From contig NZ_JBHYFK010000001.1 of NCBI RefSeq assembly GCF_051859565.1, positions 434,001-498,000 of the forward strand: 64,000 bases of DNA, written 5' to 3'. The translations under genes were made by a program, and so were the position numbers. The stretch comes from Glycocaulis sp051859565 (lineage in GTDB: Bacteria > Pseudomonadota > Alphaproteobacteria > Caulobacterales > Maricaulaceae). Shown here one piece after another: positions 24,059 through 34,365 of the stretch (the first letter of the stretch is position 1; each line of letters starts with the position of its first letter). The notes beneath the pieces are model-generated. The model did no database searches. It was given only the letters and a program-made list of their open reading frames with translations, and had not been told where the DNA came from.

Positions 24059-26826
24059 GGCTCAAGGGGCCGCGGTGTGCCCCGCGGCCCTCCCTGTCCG
24101 AGGCGTTCAAGGATGGCCGGCACATGCACCTGATCGGTCTTGTAATTGCCGGTAAGGGCGTACATGGCGAGATTTACGCCAACCCTGTAGGCCATTTCGC
24201 GCTGGCGCTCGCCGCCTTCGACGGGCAGTAGCGGAATACCATTATCGCCGCGTGCCCAGGCCCCCGCCCAATCCGCTGATCCGATAATGACACCCGACAC
24301 CCCGTCGCGCGCGGTGCCGTCAGGGTTTGATTCCACCCAGACATCGCCGCCGGCCAGCCGTCCCGGCAGACCGCGAAGGAGGTAGAAGGTACGGCCCAGC
24401 ACATGCTCTGCGTCCAGACGCGCAAGGGCGGGTATCTCCAGCCCTTGCATCACCTGCTCCAGGCCGGGATGCGCGCCGCCGCGCGTGCCGGCCCCGCCAT
24501 CACGCGTATCGAATATGATCATCCCGCCGGAGCGCAGATAGGTGTTGATATTGGCCGCTGCCGCCTCCGAAACGGGGCGCGCATCAGCGCTCACGGGCCA
24601 GTAGATGAGCGGGAAGAAGATCAGCTCGTCCTCGTCCGGGTCTATCCCGCGCGGGGCTTCCGGCTCGATGGAACTGCGGCGTGTCACCTCTGAGGACAGC
24701 GAAGCCAGCCCGGCCTCGCTGATCCGGTCGGTTTCCGCATTGCCGGTAAGTATATAGCCAAACCGCACCACCAGGGCGCGGTCCAGCGCCTCGGCTATGT
24801 CGGTCGGGGGCGTGCCCGGCGCATCGCCCTGTTGCGCCTCAAGCGGCGGCGGGACGGTCACAGACAGGGCCAGCATGACGCCCAGCCCCGCAACGGTCCG
24901 CGAACTGCGCAAGGCCGGTAGGCGCCCGGCAAAGGCCAGCGCGATGATGGTATCGGCCAGCAGCATGAGGAGGGCCAGTGTCAGGAGAGGCCCTGCAAGG
25001 CGTTGTTCACGCAGCCCGTCGCGAAATTCGTAAAGTGCGCCCGGCAGGTTGCGGGCGACCGGATCAAGGCGGGTGTCAGGCCCGGTAGCATTCAGCGCCG
25101 CGCTGGCCGCGCCTAGCTGCCAGATGCCGGGCGGCGTATCAGCGGCCGGCAAGGCGGACGCAAATTCATCTGCCGGTATGGCGCGTGTCTGGCCTGTGGG
25201 CGCGCCAAGGCGGCCAGACCCGTCCAGTGCGCGTTCAATCTGCCAGCTGCCATCACTGCCCGCGCCGCCCGCTCCAGCGCCTTCGGCCAGTGCGATGACC
25301 CGGCGCAGCATGGCCGGGAAGGTGCCGGTCAGCGGCAGGTCCGACCAGTCCGGCCCTGCCGTGACGTGGAACAGGACGATCCAGCCCTCACCCCGCCGGT
25401 CTGCCGTGACCAGCGGTGTGCCGTCTTCAAGGCGCGCCCAGACGCGCCGGTCGAGATCGGCTTCCGGCTGGGCCAGCACCTGGCTGCGAATGCTGGCATC
25501 CTCGCTGACGGAGAGGCCCGCAAACGGGCTGTCATCGGCAAACGGGGCGATGCGCTGCGGCTCTTCCCAGTTCAGCGCCCCGCCCAGCAGCCTGCCACCT
25601 GCGCGTAGCTGTACAGGCAGCATATCATCGCTGCGCACGGCCAGGCGTGGCCCGGCAAAGCGGATGAGCACGCCGCCGGCTTCGACAAATTCCGCGACAG
25701 CCGGATCTTCGATGCGCGCAGCATCCACCATCACAAGGCCGGAGGGTTCGTCTTCGAGTACCCGCTCCAGTGGTCCACGCACAAGCTCGGCGTGGGCCGA
25801 GAGCGCCTGCTGTGCATAGTGCAGATCGGACAATAGCGGCTGACGGTTGTCCCCGCCTTCCGGTTCGATCAGGGCGATGCGCGGGCGCTGCCAGCTATCG
25901 TCGAGCAAATGGACGCCGCCTGCTGAATTGATGCCTTCCAGCCGTACAGAGCGCACCCGGTTGCGCAAATCCAGCGGCAGGCGCGCCGATGCGCGCGCGG
26001 TGCTGGCACCCTCCTCGAAGCGGGCCTGCGCGCGGGCTATGACCTGCCCGTCCTGCCCTATGGCGCTGACATCAATCTCGCGGGCTGCGCCGCTGCCTGA
26101 TCTCAACAGACGCGCCTCGAACCCGTCTGCCGATGCGCTGACGCCGGTGAGTGCGATCACCTGGTCTTGCGCGCCGGGCAGGCTGAGTGTCAGACGGCCA
26201 CGTTCGGAAAGCGCGCGGGCAAACGCAATGTCGTCCTCGCTGGCAATGCCATCACTCAGCCAGCGTGTCTCGAAGCGCGCCGGCGCGCTGCCGCTCTCCA
26301 GCGCAGCTTCAAGCGCGGCCCGTGCGCCCGCGCGATCAGGGGCCCAGGCTTGCGGGCGGGCCGCTTCAAGCCGGGAAAGCGTCTGGCTGGCCTCGGCAAA
26401 TTCAGGCGGCTGGGCATTGGCGGTCAGAAGCAGCGCGGCCTGCCGGCCGTCAGCGGACGCTGCCTCAGCATAGGCGCGTGCCTGCGCGAGTGTGCGCGGC
26501 CAGCCATCCGCGCTTTGCCAGCCATTATCAACGACCAGCAGAAGGGGCGCGTCGCCAGGCAGCGTGTCGGCGGGGCGCCAGACCGGCTGGGCCAGAGCCA
26601 GAATGATGATGGCAGCGGCCAGCAGGCGGAACAGGATCAGCCACCAGGGCGCGCTTTGGGGCGTTTGCGGCGTCTGGGCGAGGCGTTGCAACAGGCGCAA
26701 GGGTGCAAACACAACGTGGCGCGGCGCAGGCGGCGTCGCGCGCAGAAGCAGCCATAGCAGCGGCAGGGCTATCAGTGCCGCCAGCGCCCAGGGCGCCGCA
26801 AATCCGATCGGTCCAAGGCTGAGCAT
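24055..26826 (-). CDS. DUF4159 domain protein with BatA-like N-terminus
   Basis: The 923-residue membrane protein has an N-terminal aerotolerance-regulator (BatA) type segment with two helices. A VWA-like region with a degenerate metal site follows (VVDNGWQSADGWP), then a long periplasmic or soluble middle and a helix near LLTLALLMLLADTIIALAFA. The C-terminal DUF4159 domain reads VVRFGYILTGN...DELIFFPLIYWPVS...GGMIIFDTRDGG. The ATG at 26826 overlaps the DUF58 stop as TGATG; a GTG one codon upstream is also possible. Function is unknown, but the gene order MoxR-DUF58-DUF4159-VWA is conserved. Confidence 0.85.
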   Translation of the reverse strand: MLSLGPIGFAAPWALAALIALPLLWLLLRATPPAPRHVVFAPLRLLQRLAQTPQTPQSAPWWLILFRLLAAAIIILALAQPVWRPADTLPGDAPLLLVVDNGWQSADGWPRTLAQARAYAEAASADGRQAALLLTANAQPPEFAEASQTLSRLEAARPQAWAPDRAGARAALEAALESGSAPARFETRWLSDGIASEDDIAFARALSERGRLTLSLPGAQDQVIALTGVSASADGFEARLLRSGSGAAREIDVSAIGQDGQVIARAQARFEEGASTARASARLPLDLRNRVRSVRLEGINSAGGVHLLDDSWQRPRIALIEPEGGDNRQPLLSDLHYAQQALSAHAELVRGPLERVLEDEPSGLVMVDAARIEDPAVAEFVEAGGVLIRFAGPRLAVRSDDMLPVQLRAGGRLLGGALNWEEPQRIAPFADDSPFAGLSVSEDASIRSQVLAQPEADLDRRVWARLEDGTPLVTADRRGEGWIVLFHVTAGPDWSDLPLTGTFPAMLRRVIALAEGAGAGGAGSDGSWQIERALDGSGRLGAPTGQTRAIPADEFASALPAADTPPGIWQLGAASAALNATGPDTRLDPVARNLPGALYEFRDGLREQRLAGPLLTLALLMLLADTIIALAFAGRLPALRSSRTVAGLGVMLALSVTVPPPLEAQQGDAPGTPPTDIAEALDRALVVRFGYILTGNAETDRISEAGLASLSSEVTRRSSIEPEAPRGIDPDEDELIFFPLIYWPVSADARPVSEAAAANINTYLRSGGMIIFDTRDGGAGTRGGAHPGLEQVMQGLEIPALARLDAEHVLGRTFYLLRGLPGRLAGGDVWVESNPDGTARDGVSGVIIGSADWAGAWARGDNGIPLLPVEGGERQREMAYRVGVNLAMYALTGNYKTDQVHVPAILERLGQGGPRGTPRPLEP

Positions 26827-27722
26827 CACCCCCGCTCCATGATGCTGGGTGCGAGCGCCTGATGGAGCGCGAGAACGGCTGTCCCTGCCGGCCTGTCCGT
26901 GCGGTGCGTGATAAGTGGCCAGCCCGCCTTGCGTGCCATGGCTGCCAGCCCGTCTCCATGCTCGGCCCAGACCTGCCGGTAGCTGTCGCGTGCATCCTCA
27001 GCCCGGCCCAGCACGAGCGGCGCGCTGCGCCCTGACGGCTCGGCAAAGCGGGTGCGCCCGGCAAACGGGAAATCTTCCTCTGCCGGATCGATAATGCGCA
27101 GCAGGATACCGCTCGCGCCGCTGGCATTCAGCCGGGCAAGGCGCGAAGCCCAGGTCTCTGGCGGATCAAGAAAATCGCTGGCCAGCACGATCCGCGCATG
27201 ACGCACTATGTCGGCTTGCTCGACCGATCTGGCCGCGCCTGCGCCCTCAGCCAGTGCCCGCGCGGCAATATCGAGGCCTGAACGCCCGGCGCGTGCCCGC
27301 CCAGTTTCTCCAAGGGCCGCAATGCGTTCGCCGCCGCGCACCAGTAGCGATGCCAGTGCCATCAGGCAGACGGCAGCCCGGTCCTTCTTCAGGGGCAGGC
27401 TTTTTGAGCTCACCGCCATGCCGGGCGATCCATCGCGCCACAGATAGACGGCGTTGGCAGCTTCCCATTCGGTTTCGCGCACAAACAGATGCTGGCCGCG
27501 GGCAGAGCGCCGCCAGTCCACGGCCTGCGCGCCGTCTTCGGTGCGGTGGCGCCGATACTCCCAGAAAGTCTCGCCATGGCCCGGCGTGCGGCGGCCATGC
27601 GTACCCAATGCCACGCTCGCCGCGATCCGCTCGGCCTCCGCCAGCAGGGCCGGAAACGGCGCAGCCGCCTGTTCGGCGGCCCGGCGCAGGGTTTGGGTGT
27701 GGTTTGACCTTGAGGGGGACAT
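26826..27722 (-). CDS. DUF58 domain protein
   Basis: This is a 298-residue DUF58 protein. The conserved core is GRRTPGHGETFWEYRRHRTE followed by VDWRRSARGQHLFVRETEWE, and a VWA-like fold follows (YLWRDGSPGM, IVLASDFLDP). DUF58 proteins accompany MoxR AAA+ ATPases and are thought to work with them in protein complex assembly. It starts 11 bases after the moxR stop. The much longer open frame upstream is out-of-frame shadow of moxR; the ATG at 27722 is chosen. Confidence 0.88.
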   Translation of the reverse strand: MSPSRSNHTQTLRRAAEQAAAPFPALLAEAERIAASVALGTHGRRTPGHGETFWEYRRHRTEDGAQAVDWRRSARGQHLFVRETEWEAANAVYLWRDGSPGMAVSSKSLPLKKDRAAVCLMALASLLVRGGERIAALGETGRARAGRSGLDIAARALAEGAGAARSVEQADIVRHARIVLASDFLDPPETWASRLARLNASGASGILLRIIDPAEEDFPFAGRTRFAEPSGRSAPLVLGRAEDARDSYRQVWAEHGDGLAAMARKAGWPLITHRTDRPAGTAVLALHQALAPSIMERG

Positions 27723-27733
27723 GCCAGTGCCCG

Positions 27734-28732
<999 letters not shown>

Positions 28733-28803
28733 GAGCCTATGTCCTTGGTTCGCATTGCTGTAGCCCCAAGGTGCAGCATGCCCCGCTGAAGCTTGAGGTG
28801 TCC

Positions 28804-29379
28804 ATGGGTTCACAGCGCACAGAGACGGACGGAATGCAGTCGCTGATCGAGGCGGCGCGCGGCTCCGGCAAGAGTCTGCCGCCAGTCGAGCGCTGGCATC
28901 CGGAATATTGCGGCGAGATGGACATGGTCATCCGGCGCGATGGCAGCTGGTGGCATGAGGGCACGCGCATTGGCCGCGAGGCGCTGGTGCGCCTGTTTGC
29001 GCGCATCTTGCGCAAGGACGAGGATGGCGAGACCTATCTCGTCACCCCGGTTGAAAAGATCCGTATCGAGGTGGAGGCGGGGCACTTCCTCGCCGTGCGC
29101 GTCGACGCGCTGGGCGAGGGGGCAGAGCAGAAGCTCGTTTTCACGACCGATCATGACGAAACCATCATTGCCGGGCCGGACCATCCCTTGCGCATTGCCT
29201 TTGGCGAAGACGGCGAGCCAGAGCCCTATGTCCATGTGCGCGGGCGGCTGGAAGCGCTGCTGACCCGGCCTGTCTTCTACGAGATGGCCAATCTGGCCGT
29301 TGAGGGGCAGGCGCCCGATGGCCGCAAAGCCACAGGCGTGTGGAGTGACGGTGTGTTCGTGCCGCTGGACCGGGGATGA
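28804..29379 (+). CDS. DUF1285 domain protein
   Basis: This is a 191-residue cytosolic protein of the DUF1285 family. Typical sequence: PPVERWHPEYCGEMDMVIRR (about residues 22-41), followed by WWHEGTRIGREALVRLFARILR and a C-terminal part with RPVFYEMANLA. Structures of the family show a PH-like fold; function is unknown. The ATG at 28804 follows TTGAGGTG. It begins a plus-strand operon DUF1285-nudL-DUF6111-cca-unknown and overlaps the NUDIX gene by four bases. Confidence 0.87.
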   Translation: MGSQRTETDGMQSLIEAARGSGKSLPPVERWHPEYCGEMDMVIRRDGSWWHEGTRIGREALVRLFARILRKDEDGETYLVTPVEKIRIEVEAGHFLAVRVDALGEGAEQKLVFTTDHDETIIAGPDHPLRIAFGEDGEPEPYVHVRGRLEALLTRPVFYEMANLAVEGQAPDGRKATGVWSDGVFVPLDRG

Positions 29380-30011
29380 TGCTGGACGATCCATACCACG
29401 TGAACAGCCTTGTGGAGCGTCTCAGCCGGGCGCTCGACCCGGTTGAGGGTTCGCCGCCTGTGCCCGCTCGCGGCGATGGTGATCTGAACGGAACGCCCTC
29501 GCCAACCGGACGGGCCTTGCGTCCGGCAGCGGTGCTGGCTCCGCTGGTCATGCGCGACACCGGGCTGAGTGTCGTGCTGACCCGGCGTGCAGATCATCTC
29601 TCCTCGCATGCCGGCCAGATCAGCTTTCCCGGCGGACGTCTCAACTTGGGTGAGGAAGCGGCCGATGCGGCTTTACGTGAAACCGAAGAGGAGATCGGAC
29701 TGCCACGCAGCCGGGTCCGGCTGATCGGCCGGTTTGATCCCTATGAAACGGTGACAGGCTTTCAGATCACGCCCTTCGTGGGCCTGGTTGACGCACGCGC
29801 TCGGTTTCGCGCCGATCCGGGTGAAGTTGCAGAAATCTTTGAAACGCCGTTCGACTTTCTGATGAATCCCGCCAACCATGTGCTTGAAGAGCGCATGTTT
29901 GCAGGTCAGCTGCGCCGCTATTACGCCATGCCCCATGAGGGGCGCTATATCTGGGGGGCGACGGCCGGACTCCTCAAGGCGCTGGCCGACAGGTTCAACG
30001 CGTTCCGCTAA
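29376..30011 (+). CDS. NUDIX hydrolase, CoA pyrophosphatase type
   Basis: The 211-residue NUDIX protein has a complete Nudix box at 86-108 (GGRLNLGEEA...RETEEEIG). The UPF0035/CoA pyrophosphatase signature lies just before it (LTRRADHLSSHAGQISFPGG). Relatives (NudL, human NUDT7/8) split CoA to phosphopantetheine and 3',5'-ADP. Two consecutive ATG codons overlap the DUF1285 stop, showing translational coupling. Confidence 0.9.
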   Translation: MMLDDPYHVNSLVERLSRALDPVEGSPPVPARGDGDLNGTPSPTGRALRPAAVLAPLVMRDTGLSVVLTRRADHLSSHAGQISFPGGRLNLGEEAADAALRETEEEIGLPRSRVRLIGRFDPYETVTGFQITPFVGLVDARARFRADPGEVAEIFETPFDFLMNPANHVLEERMFAGQLRRYYAMPHEGRYIWGATAGLLKALADRFNAFR

Positions 30012-30026
30012 AGGTGGTTACCAGAC

Positions 30027-30386
30027 ATGCGCTTTCTTCTGACGGTTGCCGTCCTCTTTCTTCTCCCCTTTGCGGGCTATTACACCTGGCGCGGCATCAA
30101 GGCGGCGCGTTCAGCCGCGGGCGAAGGAGAGAATGGCGAGGCACGTGACCTGCCGCCCCCGCCCTTGCAAGTGCTGGCTCTGGTGGGCGCAGGCCTTGCC
30201 ATCATCGGGATTCTCGCGCTCGCCATCGGGACGGCCTTTGGTGGCGGCGCCCAGACGGGCCAGTTCCGTCCGCCCGCGCTGGAAGGCGGGCGCGTGGTGC
30301 CCGGCCGCATCGATCCGGTAGAGCAGCGCCGCGAAGCGCCGCCGGAGGAGGAACAGGAGCCAGCCGGGGATGGGGCGCGTGGCTGA
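30027..30386 (+). CDS. Small two-helix membrane protein (DUF6111-like)
   Basis: This is a 119-residue protein with an N-terminal helix (MRFLLTVAVLFLLPFAGYY) and a second one (about 48-70: VLALVGAGLAIIGILALAIG), ending in an acidic, proline-rich tail (PEEEQEP). It resembles the DUF6111 proteins found upstream of cca in alphaproteobacteria; that link is from memory of family layout. Its 3' end overlaps cca by 17 bases. Function is unknown. Confidence 0.72.
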   Translation: MRFLLTVAVLFLLPFAGYYTWRGIKAARSAAGEGENGEARDLPPPPLQVLALVGAGLAIIGILALAIGTAFGGGAQTGQFRPPALEGGRVVPGRIDPVEQRREAPPEEEQEPAGDGARG

Positions 30387-31614
30387 CCGGCTAAGGCCGG
30401 AAGATCATGACTGGCTGAAGGATCCGGCCGGGCTCGCGGTCATGGACGCGCTGCTGGCAGCGGCGCCCGGCGGCGCGCGCTATGTCGGCGGCTGCGTGCG
30501 TAATGCCTTGCTAGGGGCGCCGGTGAGCGACACCGATATCGCCACCGTGCTGACGCCGCCGCAGGCGGTTGCCGCTCTGGAAGCAGCCGGTATACGTGTG
30601 GTCCCCACCGGCATTGATCATGGCACTGTAACTGCAGTGTCGGGCAAGCGGGGTTTTGAGGTCACAAGTTTGCGCAAGGACGTCGCCACGGACGGACGGC
30701 GTGCTGTTGTGGCCTTCTCAACCAGCTGGGATGATGACGCCGCCCGGCGCGATTTCCGCCTCAATGCCATCTATGTAGATCGTGACGGACAGCTTTTCGA
30801 CCCTGTTGGCGGGATAGACGATGCCATGGCGGGGCGTATCCGCTTTATCGGCGAGCCCAGCGAGCGCATCACGGAAGACTATCTGCGTATACTGCGCTTC
30901 TACCGTTTCCACGCCTGGTATGCCCGCACCCCGCTCGATCCTGAGGGCCATGCGGCGTGCCTTGCCCTGAAGGCGGGTCTTGGCCAGCTATCGGCTGAGC
31001 GCGTCTGGCTGGAGCTGAAAAAACTGCTCGCCGCGCCTGACCCGAAAGTGGTGCTGGAAGCGATGCAGGAAGGCAACGTTCTTAACGAAGTATTGCCGGA
31101 ACGTATCGACTTAAAGCTTTTCTTAAGCTTACACTCCCTGCAAGCGCAGGAGTTCTGCCCGCCCGATCCGCTATTGAGGGTGGCGGCGCTCCTCGCGGGG
31201 GGAGACGCTATGAGGGTAGACGCGCTCTGCGGCACCATGAAGGTGTCAAACGCCGAACGGACGCGGCTTCATGCCGCCGTCCGGCGCGTGGGCGTTCACC
31301 CCGGCATGGACCGCGTGGCGTTGCGCGCCGCTCTTTACGAACAGGGACGTCAGGCGGTGGAGGACCAGCTCCTGCTGGCCGCTGCACGCGGCGAGGGACG
31401 CCGTGATGTGCTCTCCCGCGATCTTGATGCCGTCAGCCGCTGGCAACGCCCGGCCTTTCCGCTGAAAGCCGCCGACCTGCTGGCCATTGGTCTTGAACGC
31501 GGCCCGGCGCTTGGCCGCACGCTGAAGGCGCTCGAGGCCCGCTGGGTGGAAAGCGATTTCATCCTCAGCCGTGCTGACCTTCTGGCTATCGCGCAGCAGC
31601 CGGGAGAGTCCTGA
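30370..31614 (+). CDS. cca: CCA tRNA nucleotidyltransferase
   Basis: This class II nucleotidyltransferase adds or repairs the 3' CCA of tRNAs. It has 414 residues, with the fingerprint YVGGCVRNALLG (38-49), metal-binding D54 and D56 in SDTDIA, and RRDFRLNAIY (126-135). The C-terminal part is the helical body and tail. In this family CCA addition cannot be told from poly(A) polymerase by motif alone, but no other copy is in view and the length fits the alphaproteobacterial CCA enzyme. It overlaps the gene on each side. Confidence 0.92.
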   Translation: MGRVADRLRPEDHDWLKDPAGLAVMDALLAAAPGGARYVGGCVRNALLGAPVSDTDIATVLTPPQAVAALEAAGIRVVPTGIDHGTVTAVSGKRGFEVTSLRKDVATDGRRAVVAFSTSWDDDAARRDFRLNAIYVDRDGQLFDPVGGIDDAMAGRIRFIGEPSERITEDYLRILRFYRFHAWYARTPLDPEGHAACLALKAGLGQLSAERVWLELKKLLAAPDPKVVLEAMQEGNVLNEVLPERIDLKLFLSLHSLQAQEFCPPDPLLRVAALLAGGDAMRVDALCGTMKVSNAERTRLHAAVRRVGVHPGMDRVALRAALYEQGRQAVEDQLLLAAARGEGRRDVLSRDLDAVSRWQRPAFPLKAADLLAIGLERGPALGRTLKALEARWVESDFILSRADLLAIAQQPGES

Positions 31615-33116
31615 TGGACGTGTTCTCCCGGCGCTTTCAGTACCGGATCGGCTCCGGTCTCTATGACCGGCAGCTCTATCTGCACGACTACGACAAGGTC
31701 GCCGAGGACGCCCAGCACCGGCGTGACCCCGACGCGGACCGCGAGCGTGAGCACGCCAGCCAGGAATTATCGCTGCGCCACCAGGTACGCGTGGCCATCA
31801 CCCAGTCCGTGGGCGGGCGCGGCGCCGGCACTTTGCCTGAAGGACCACGCGCCGAGCTGGCCGACCTTTATGCCCAGGTACGCAATCCGCTGGCACCTCT
31901 TGTCCGGCAGGAGACGCTTAACTGGCTGATGCCGGTCATGCCGCTGGCGGGACAGTCGATTGTCGTGCCCGAACCGCTGGCGGCGGGCATCCGCCAGGAC
32001 GAGCCCAACGTGTCGCGTCTGGCGATGTGGGCATGCGTCGTGCTGATGGATTATGTCGAGGTCCATTACCAGACCTTGTCGGCGAGCGCGAAAACCGACT
32101 TTTCGCGCGATCTCAACACGCGCCTGTCCAATGGCGGGTCGCCCTGGTCCTTTGATCTGGGGCGCTGGATGCGTCCCAGCTGGCCGCGTGAACGCGATAC
32201 CGGGTTTGACCGGATCGTTCATGCTCTCTGGTCAGAGAGCGACACCGCGCTTGCCCGCCGCGTCAACGAAGTGCTGGGGCCAGACTACCAGCCGGGCCAG
32301 AACCATGGACCTGATGGTGAACTGGCGCGTGTAGAAGCCTCCAACCGCGACATCAAGCCTGTCCTGAAGCAGGCGGCTGGTGATCTGGCTCATGCCGAGC
32401 GCCTGCTGCTCACAGACCCCAAACTTGAGCACGAAGGGCACACCAAGGCGATTGCCGCTGCCCGCAGTGCGTTCGACCAATGCGCCGCCAGCTACCCAGG
32501 CTCGGTTGGCCGCGCATTCATGCGCTACAAGCCGCCGCCGGGCCGCCGTTCGCGTTTTTCCGCGCCGCAACGCACGGCACGCTCGCGCATAGACGCGCAG
32601 GCCGGTCCGGGTACCCGGCGCGCGCCTCAGCAATTCATCTCTCCCAGTGAGGGTGCAAGGGCAGCCCACCGTCTGATGCGGCTTGCCGAATATGCTGCCG
32701 GTGACAGTCTTGTGCGGCCCGGAGGCGCCAGCGCAGCAACCCGCGAGACGATCCTCAAGCGCATGCCGTTTGCAGAATTTCTCGTGCGTCTGGTCGTGAT
32801 GAGCCCGTCGGAGAACGAGGCGGAAGAGTATGCCCGCGTTGTACGCATGCCGTCCGGTTCCAAGCTCGAGATCAAGGTTGATGATGGCGTGCTGGCCCGT
32901 CTGGTCATCGACATGATGGCGCATCTGGGCATTTATGCTGCGCGCGCGGACACCATTGAGGTCAAGGAAAGCCCAAGCCTGCTGCCGGACGCTGCAGACA
33001 TGCCGGACTGGCTTGTCAGCACGCTGGCCGTGAGCTGGATGGTGTTGAAAGCCGGGGTGCTGCTGGGTATCGGCTTTGCAGTCGGCGTTCTGGCCGCGCG
33101 GATGGGGCTGATCTAG
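31614..33116 (+). CDS. Unknown 500-residue protein with C-terminal membrane helix
   Basis: I do not recognise this family. The protein starts MDVFSRRFQYRIGSGLYDRQ, and its stop-start overlap with cca (TGATG) shows coupling. The first 270 residues are mostly helical and charged. A basic, proline-rich linker (about 300-345: KPPPGRRSRF, PGTRRAPQQF) follows, then a second domain, and a single helix near the end (about 472-496: LKAGVLLGIGFAVGVLAARM). The layout suggests a tail-anchored inner-membrane protein facing the cytoplasm. It ends the DUF1285-nudL-DUF6111-cca operon. Confidence 0.7.
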   Translation: MDVFSRRFQYRIGSGLYDRQLYLHDYDKVAEDAQHRRDPDADREREHASQELSLRHQVRVAITQSVGGRGAGTLPEGPRAELADLYAQVRNPLAPLVRQETLNWLMPVMPLAGQSIVVPEPLAAGIRQDEPNVSRLAMWACVVLMDYVEVHYQTLSASAKTDFSRDLNTRLSNGGSPWSFDLGRWMRPSWPRERDTGFDRIVHALWSESDTALARRVNEVLGPDYQPGQNHGPDGELARVEASNRDIKPVLKQAAGDLAHAERLLLTDPKLEHEGHTKAIAAARSAFDQCAASYPGSVGRAFMRYKPPPGRRSRFSAPQRTARSRIDAQAGPGTRRAPQQFISPSEGARAAHRLMRLAEYAAGDSLVRPGGASAATRETILKRMPFAEFLVRLVVMSPSENEAEEYARVVRMPSGSKLEIKVDDGVLARLVIDMMAHLGIYAARADTIEVKESPSLLPDAADMPDWLVSTLAVSWMVLKAGVLLGIGFAVGVLAARMGLI

Positions 33117-33131
33117 CGGCCGACATTCTTG

Positions 33132-33244
33132 TCCTCCCCCGTTTACGGGGGAGGTGTCTGGCTTGCCAGACGGAGGGGGAACTTGTTTCCATAATCCCCC
33201 CCCTCGCCCCTTTCAGGGGCACTCCCCCCGTAAACGGGGGGAGA
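33132..33244. repeat. Composite inverted repeat (REP/BIME-like)
   Basis: Two outer hairpins face each other: CCTCCCCCG-TTTA-CGGGGGAGG (33133-33154) and CTCCCCCCG-TAAA-CGGGGGGAG (33222-33243). Between them are GTCTGGC-TT-GCCAGAC (33156-33171) and GCCCC-TTTCA-GGGGC (about 33206-33220). The outer loops are complementary, so the element is a large inverted repeat. It lies between convergent genes, as dispersed palindromic elements usually do. Confidence 0.8.
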
Positions 33245-33276
33245 CACCGGGGATGCTTGCTCGCTTTAGATTGGCT

Positions 33277-34185
33277 TTACGGCCATTTCGCCTCCGGCGG
33301 CATGGATGACAGGATGGAGGTCACATTGCCGCCCGTTTCCAGGCCAAACTTCGTTCCCCGGTCATAAAGCAGGTTGAACTCGGCATAGCGCCCGCGCCGT
33401 ATGAGCTGCTCTTCACGATCAGCTTCGGTCCAGGGCGTGTCCATGCGGCGCGCCACGATCTCCGGATAAATCTCCAGAAACGCCTCGCCTACATCGCGGG
33501 TGAAGGCAATATCCGCGTCGTGGTTTCCGCTATCGAGATGGTCGTAGAAAATCCCGCCGACGCCGCGCGGCTCGTTGCGATGTTTCAGCCAGAAATACTC
33601 GTCGCACCATTTCTTGAACTTTGTGAAATAGGCCGGGTCGTGGGTGTCGCAGGCATCCTTCGCCGCAGCGTGGAAGTCCTTCGCATCCTCGAAATCCTCG
33701 CGGCGCTGATAGTCCTGCGTCGGGTTGAGGTCCATGCCGCCGCCAAACCAGCTGACCGTCGTGGTGATGAAGCGCGTATTCATGTGAACGGCGGGCACAT
33801 GCGGATTGCGCAAATGGGCGATGAGCGAGATGCCGGTGGCGAAAAAGCGCGGATCTTCGGCTGCACCACGCACATGCTTGGCAAACTCCGGCGAGAAGCT
33901 TCCGTAGACGGTGGAGCAGTGCACGCCGACCTTCTCGAACAGCCGTCCGCGCATCATGCCCATCACGCCGCCCCCGAGATCCTCTGATCCGTCACCGCGT
34001 GTCCACGGTGTCAGCTCAAACCGGCCAGGCTCGCCGGGATAGAGATCAGCCGGCGCTTCCTCCTCCAGTGCTTCAAACGCTGCGCAGATGCGGTCTCGCA
34101 GACCTTCAAACCATATACGGGCTTCCTCGCGGCGAGCTTCCAGCGTGGCGGCGGCAACGGGGGAGGCGGCAGGTTGGCTGGACAT
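33277..34185 (-). CDS. hemF: Oxygen-dependent coproporphyrinogen III oxidase
   Basis: HemF converts coproporphyrinogen III to protoporphyrinogen IX with O2. The 302-residue protein has the family blocks RFELTPWTRGDGSEDLGGGV, GISLIAHLRNPHVPAVHMNTR, WFGGGMDLNPT, GVGGIFYDHLD and the C-terminal FNLLYDRGTKFGLETGGNVTS. The ATG at 34185 follows AAGGG and is preferred over one 21 bases upstream. Confidence 0.96.
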   Translation of the reverse strand: MSSQPAASPVAAATLEARREEARIWFEGLRDRICAAFEALEEEAPADLYPGEPGRFELTPWTRGDGSEDLGGGVMGMMRGRLFEKVGVHCSTVYGSFSPEFAKHVRGAAEDPRFFATGISLIAHLRNPHVPAVHMNTRFITTTVSWFGGGMDLNPTQDYQRREDFEDAKDFHAAAKDACDTHDPAYFTKFKKWCDEYFWLKHRNEPRGVGGIFYDHLDSGNHDADIAFTRDVGEAFLEIYPEIVARRMDTPWTEADREEQLIRRGRYAEFNLLYDRGTKFGLETGGNVTSILSSMPPEAKWP

Positions 34186-34365
34186 CAATAACCCTTTTTC
34201 GATCATGGCTTTTCAGGCGGCACAAAAGACACTTAACGCCGCAAGCGCAAGTGACGCAGTGCCGCAGGCTGGCCTTGCCCGTCAAGCTTGGCTAGGTTCA
34301 CCTGGCCGCAGCAGGGGGCTTGCGGCGTTTCATTGCCAGCACGGCACCAGCCCAACGGAGCTGAC

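Noticed and set aside
23178..24155. Plus-strand open frame of 325 codons inside the VWA-like gene
   Set aside because: Ser/Ala/Arg-rich antisense translation of a well-supported gene; no start context.
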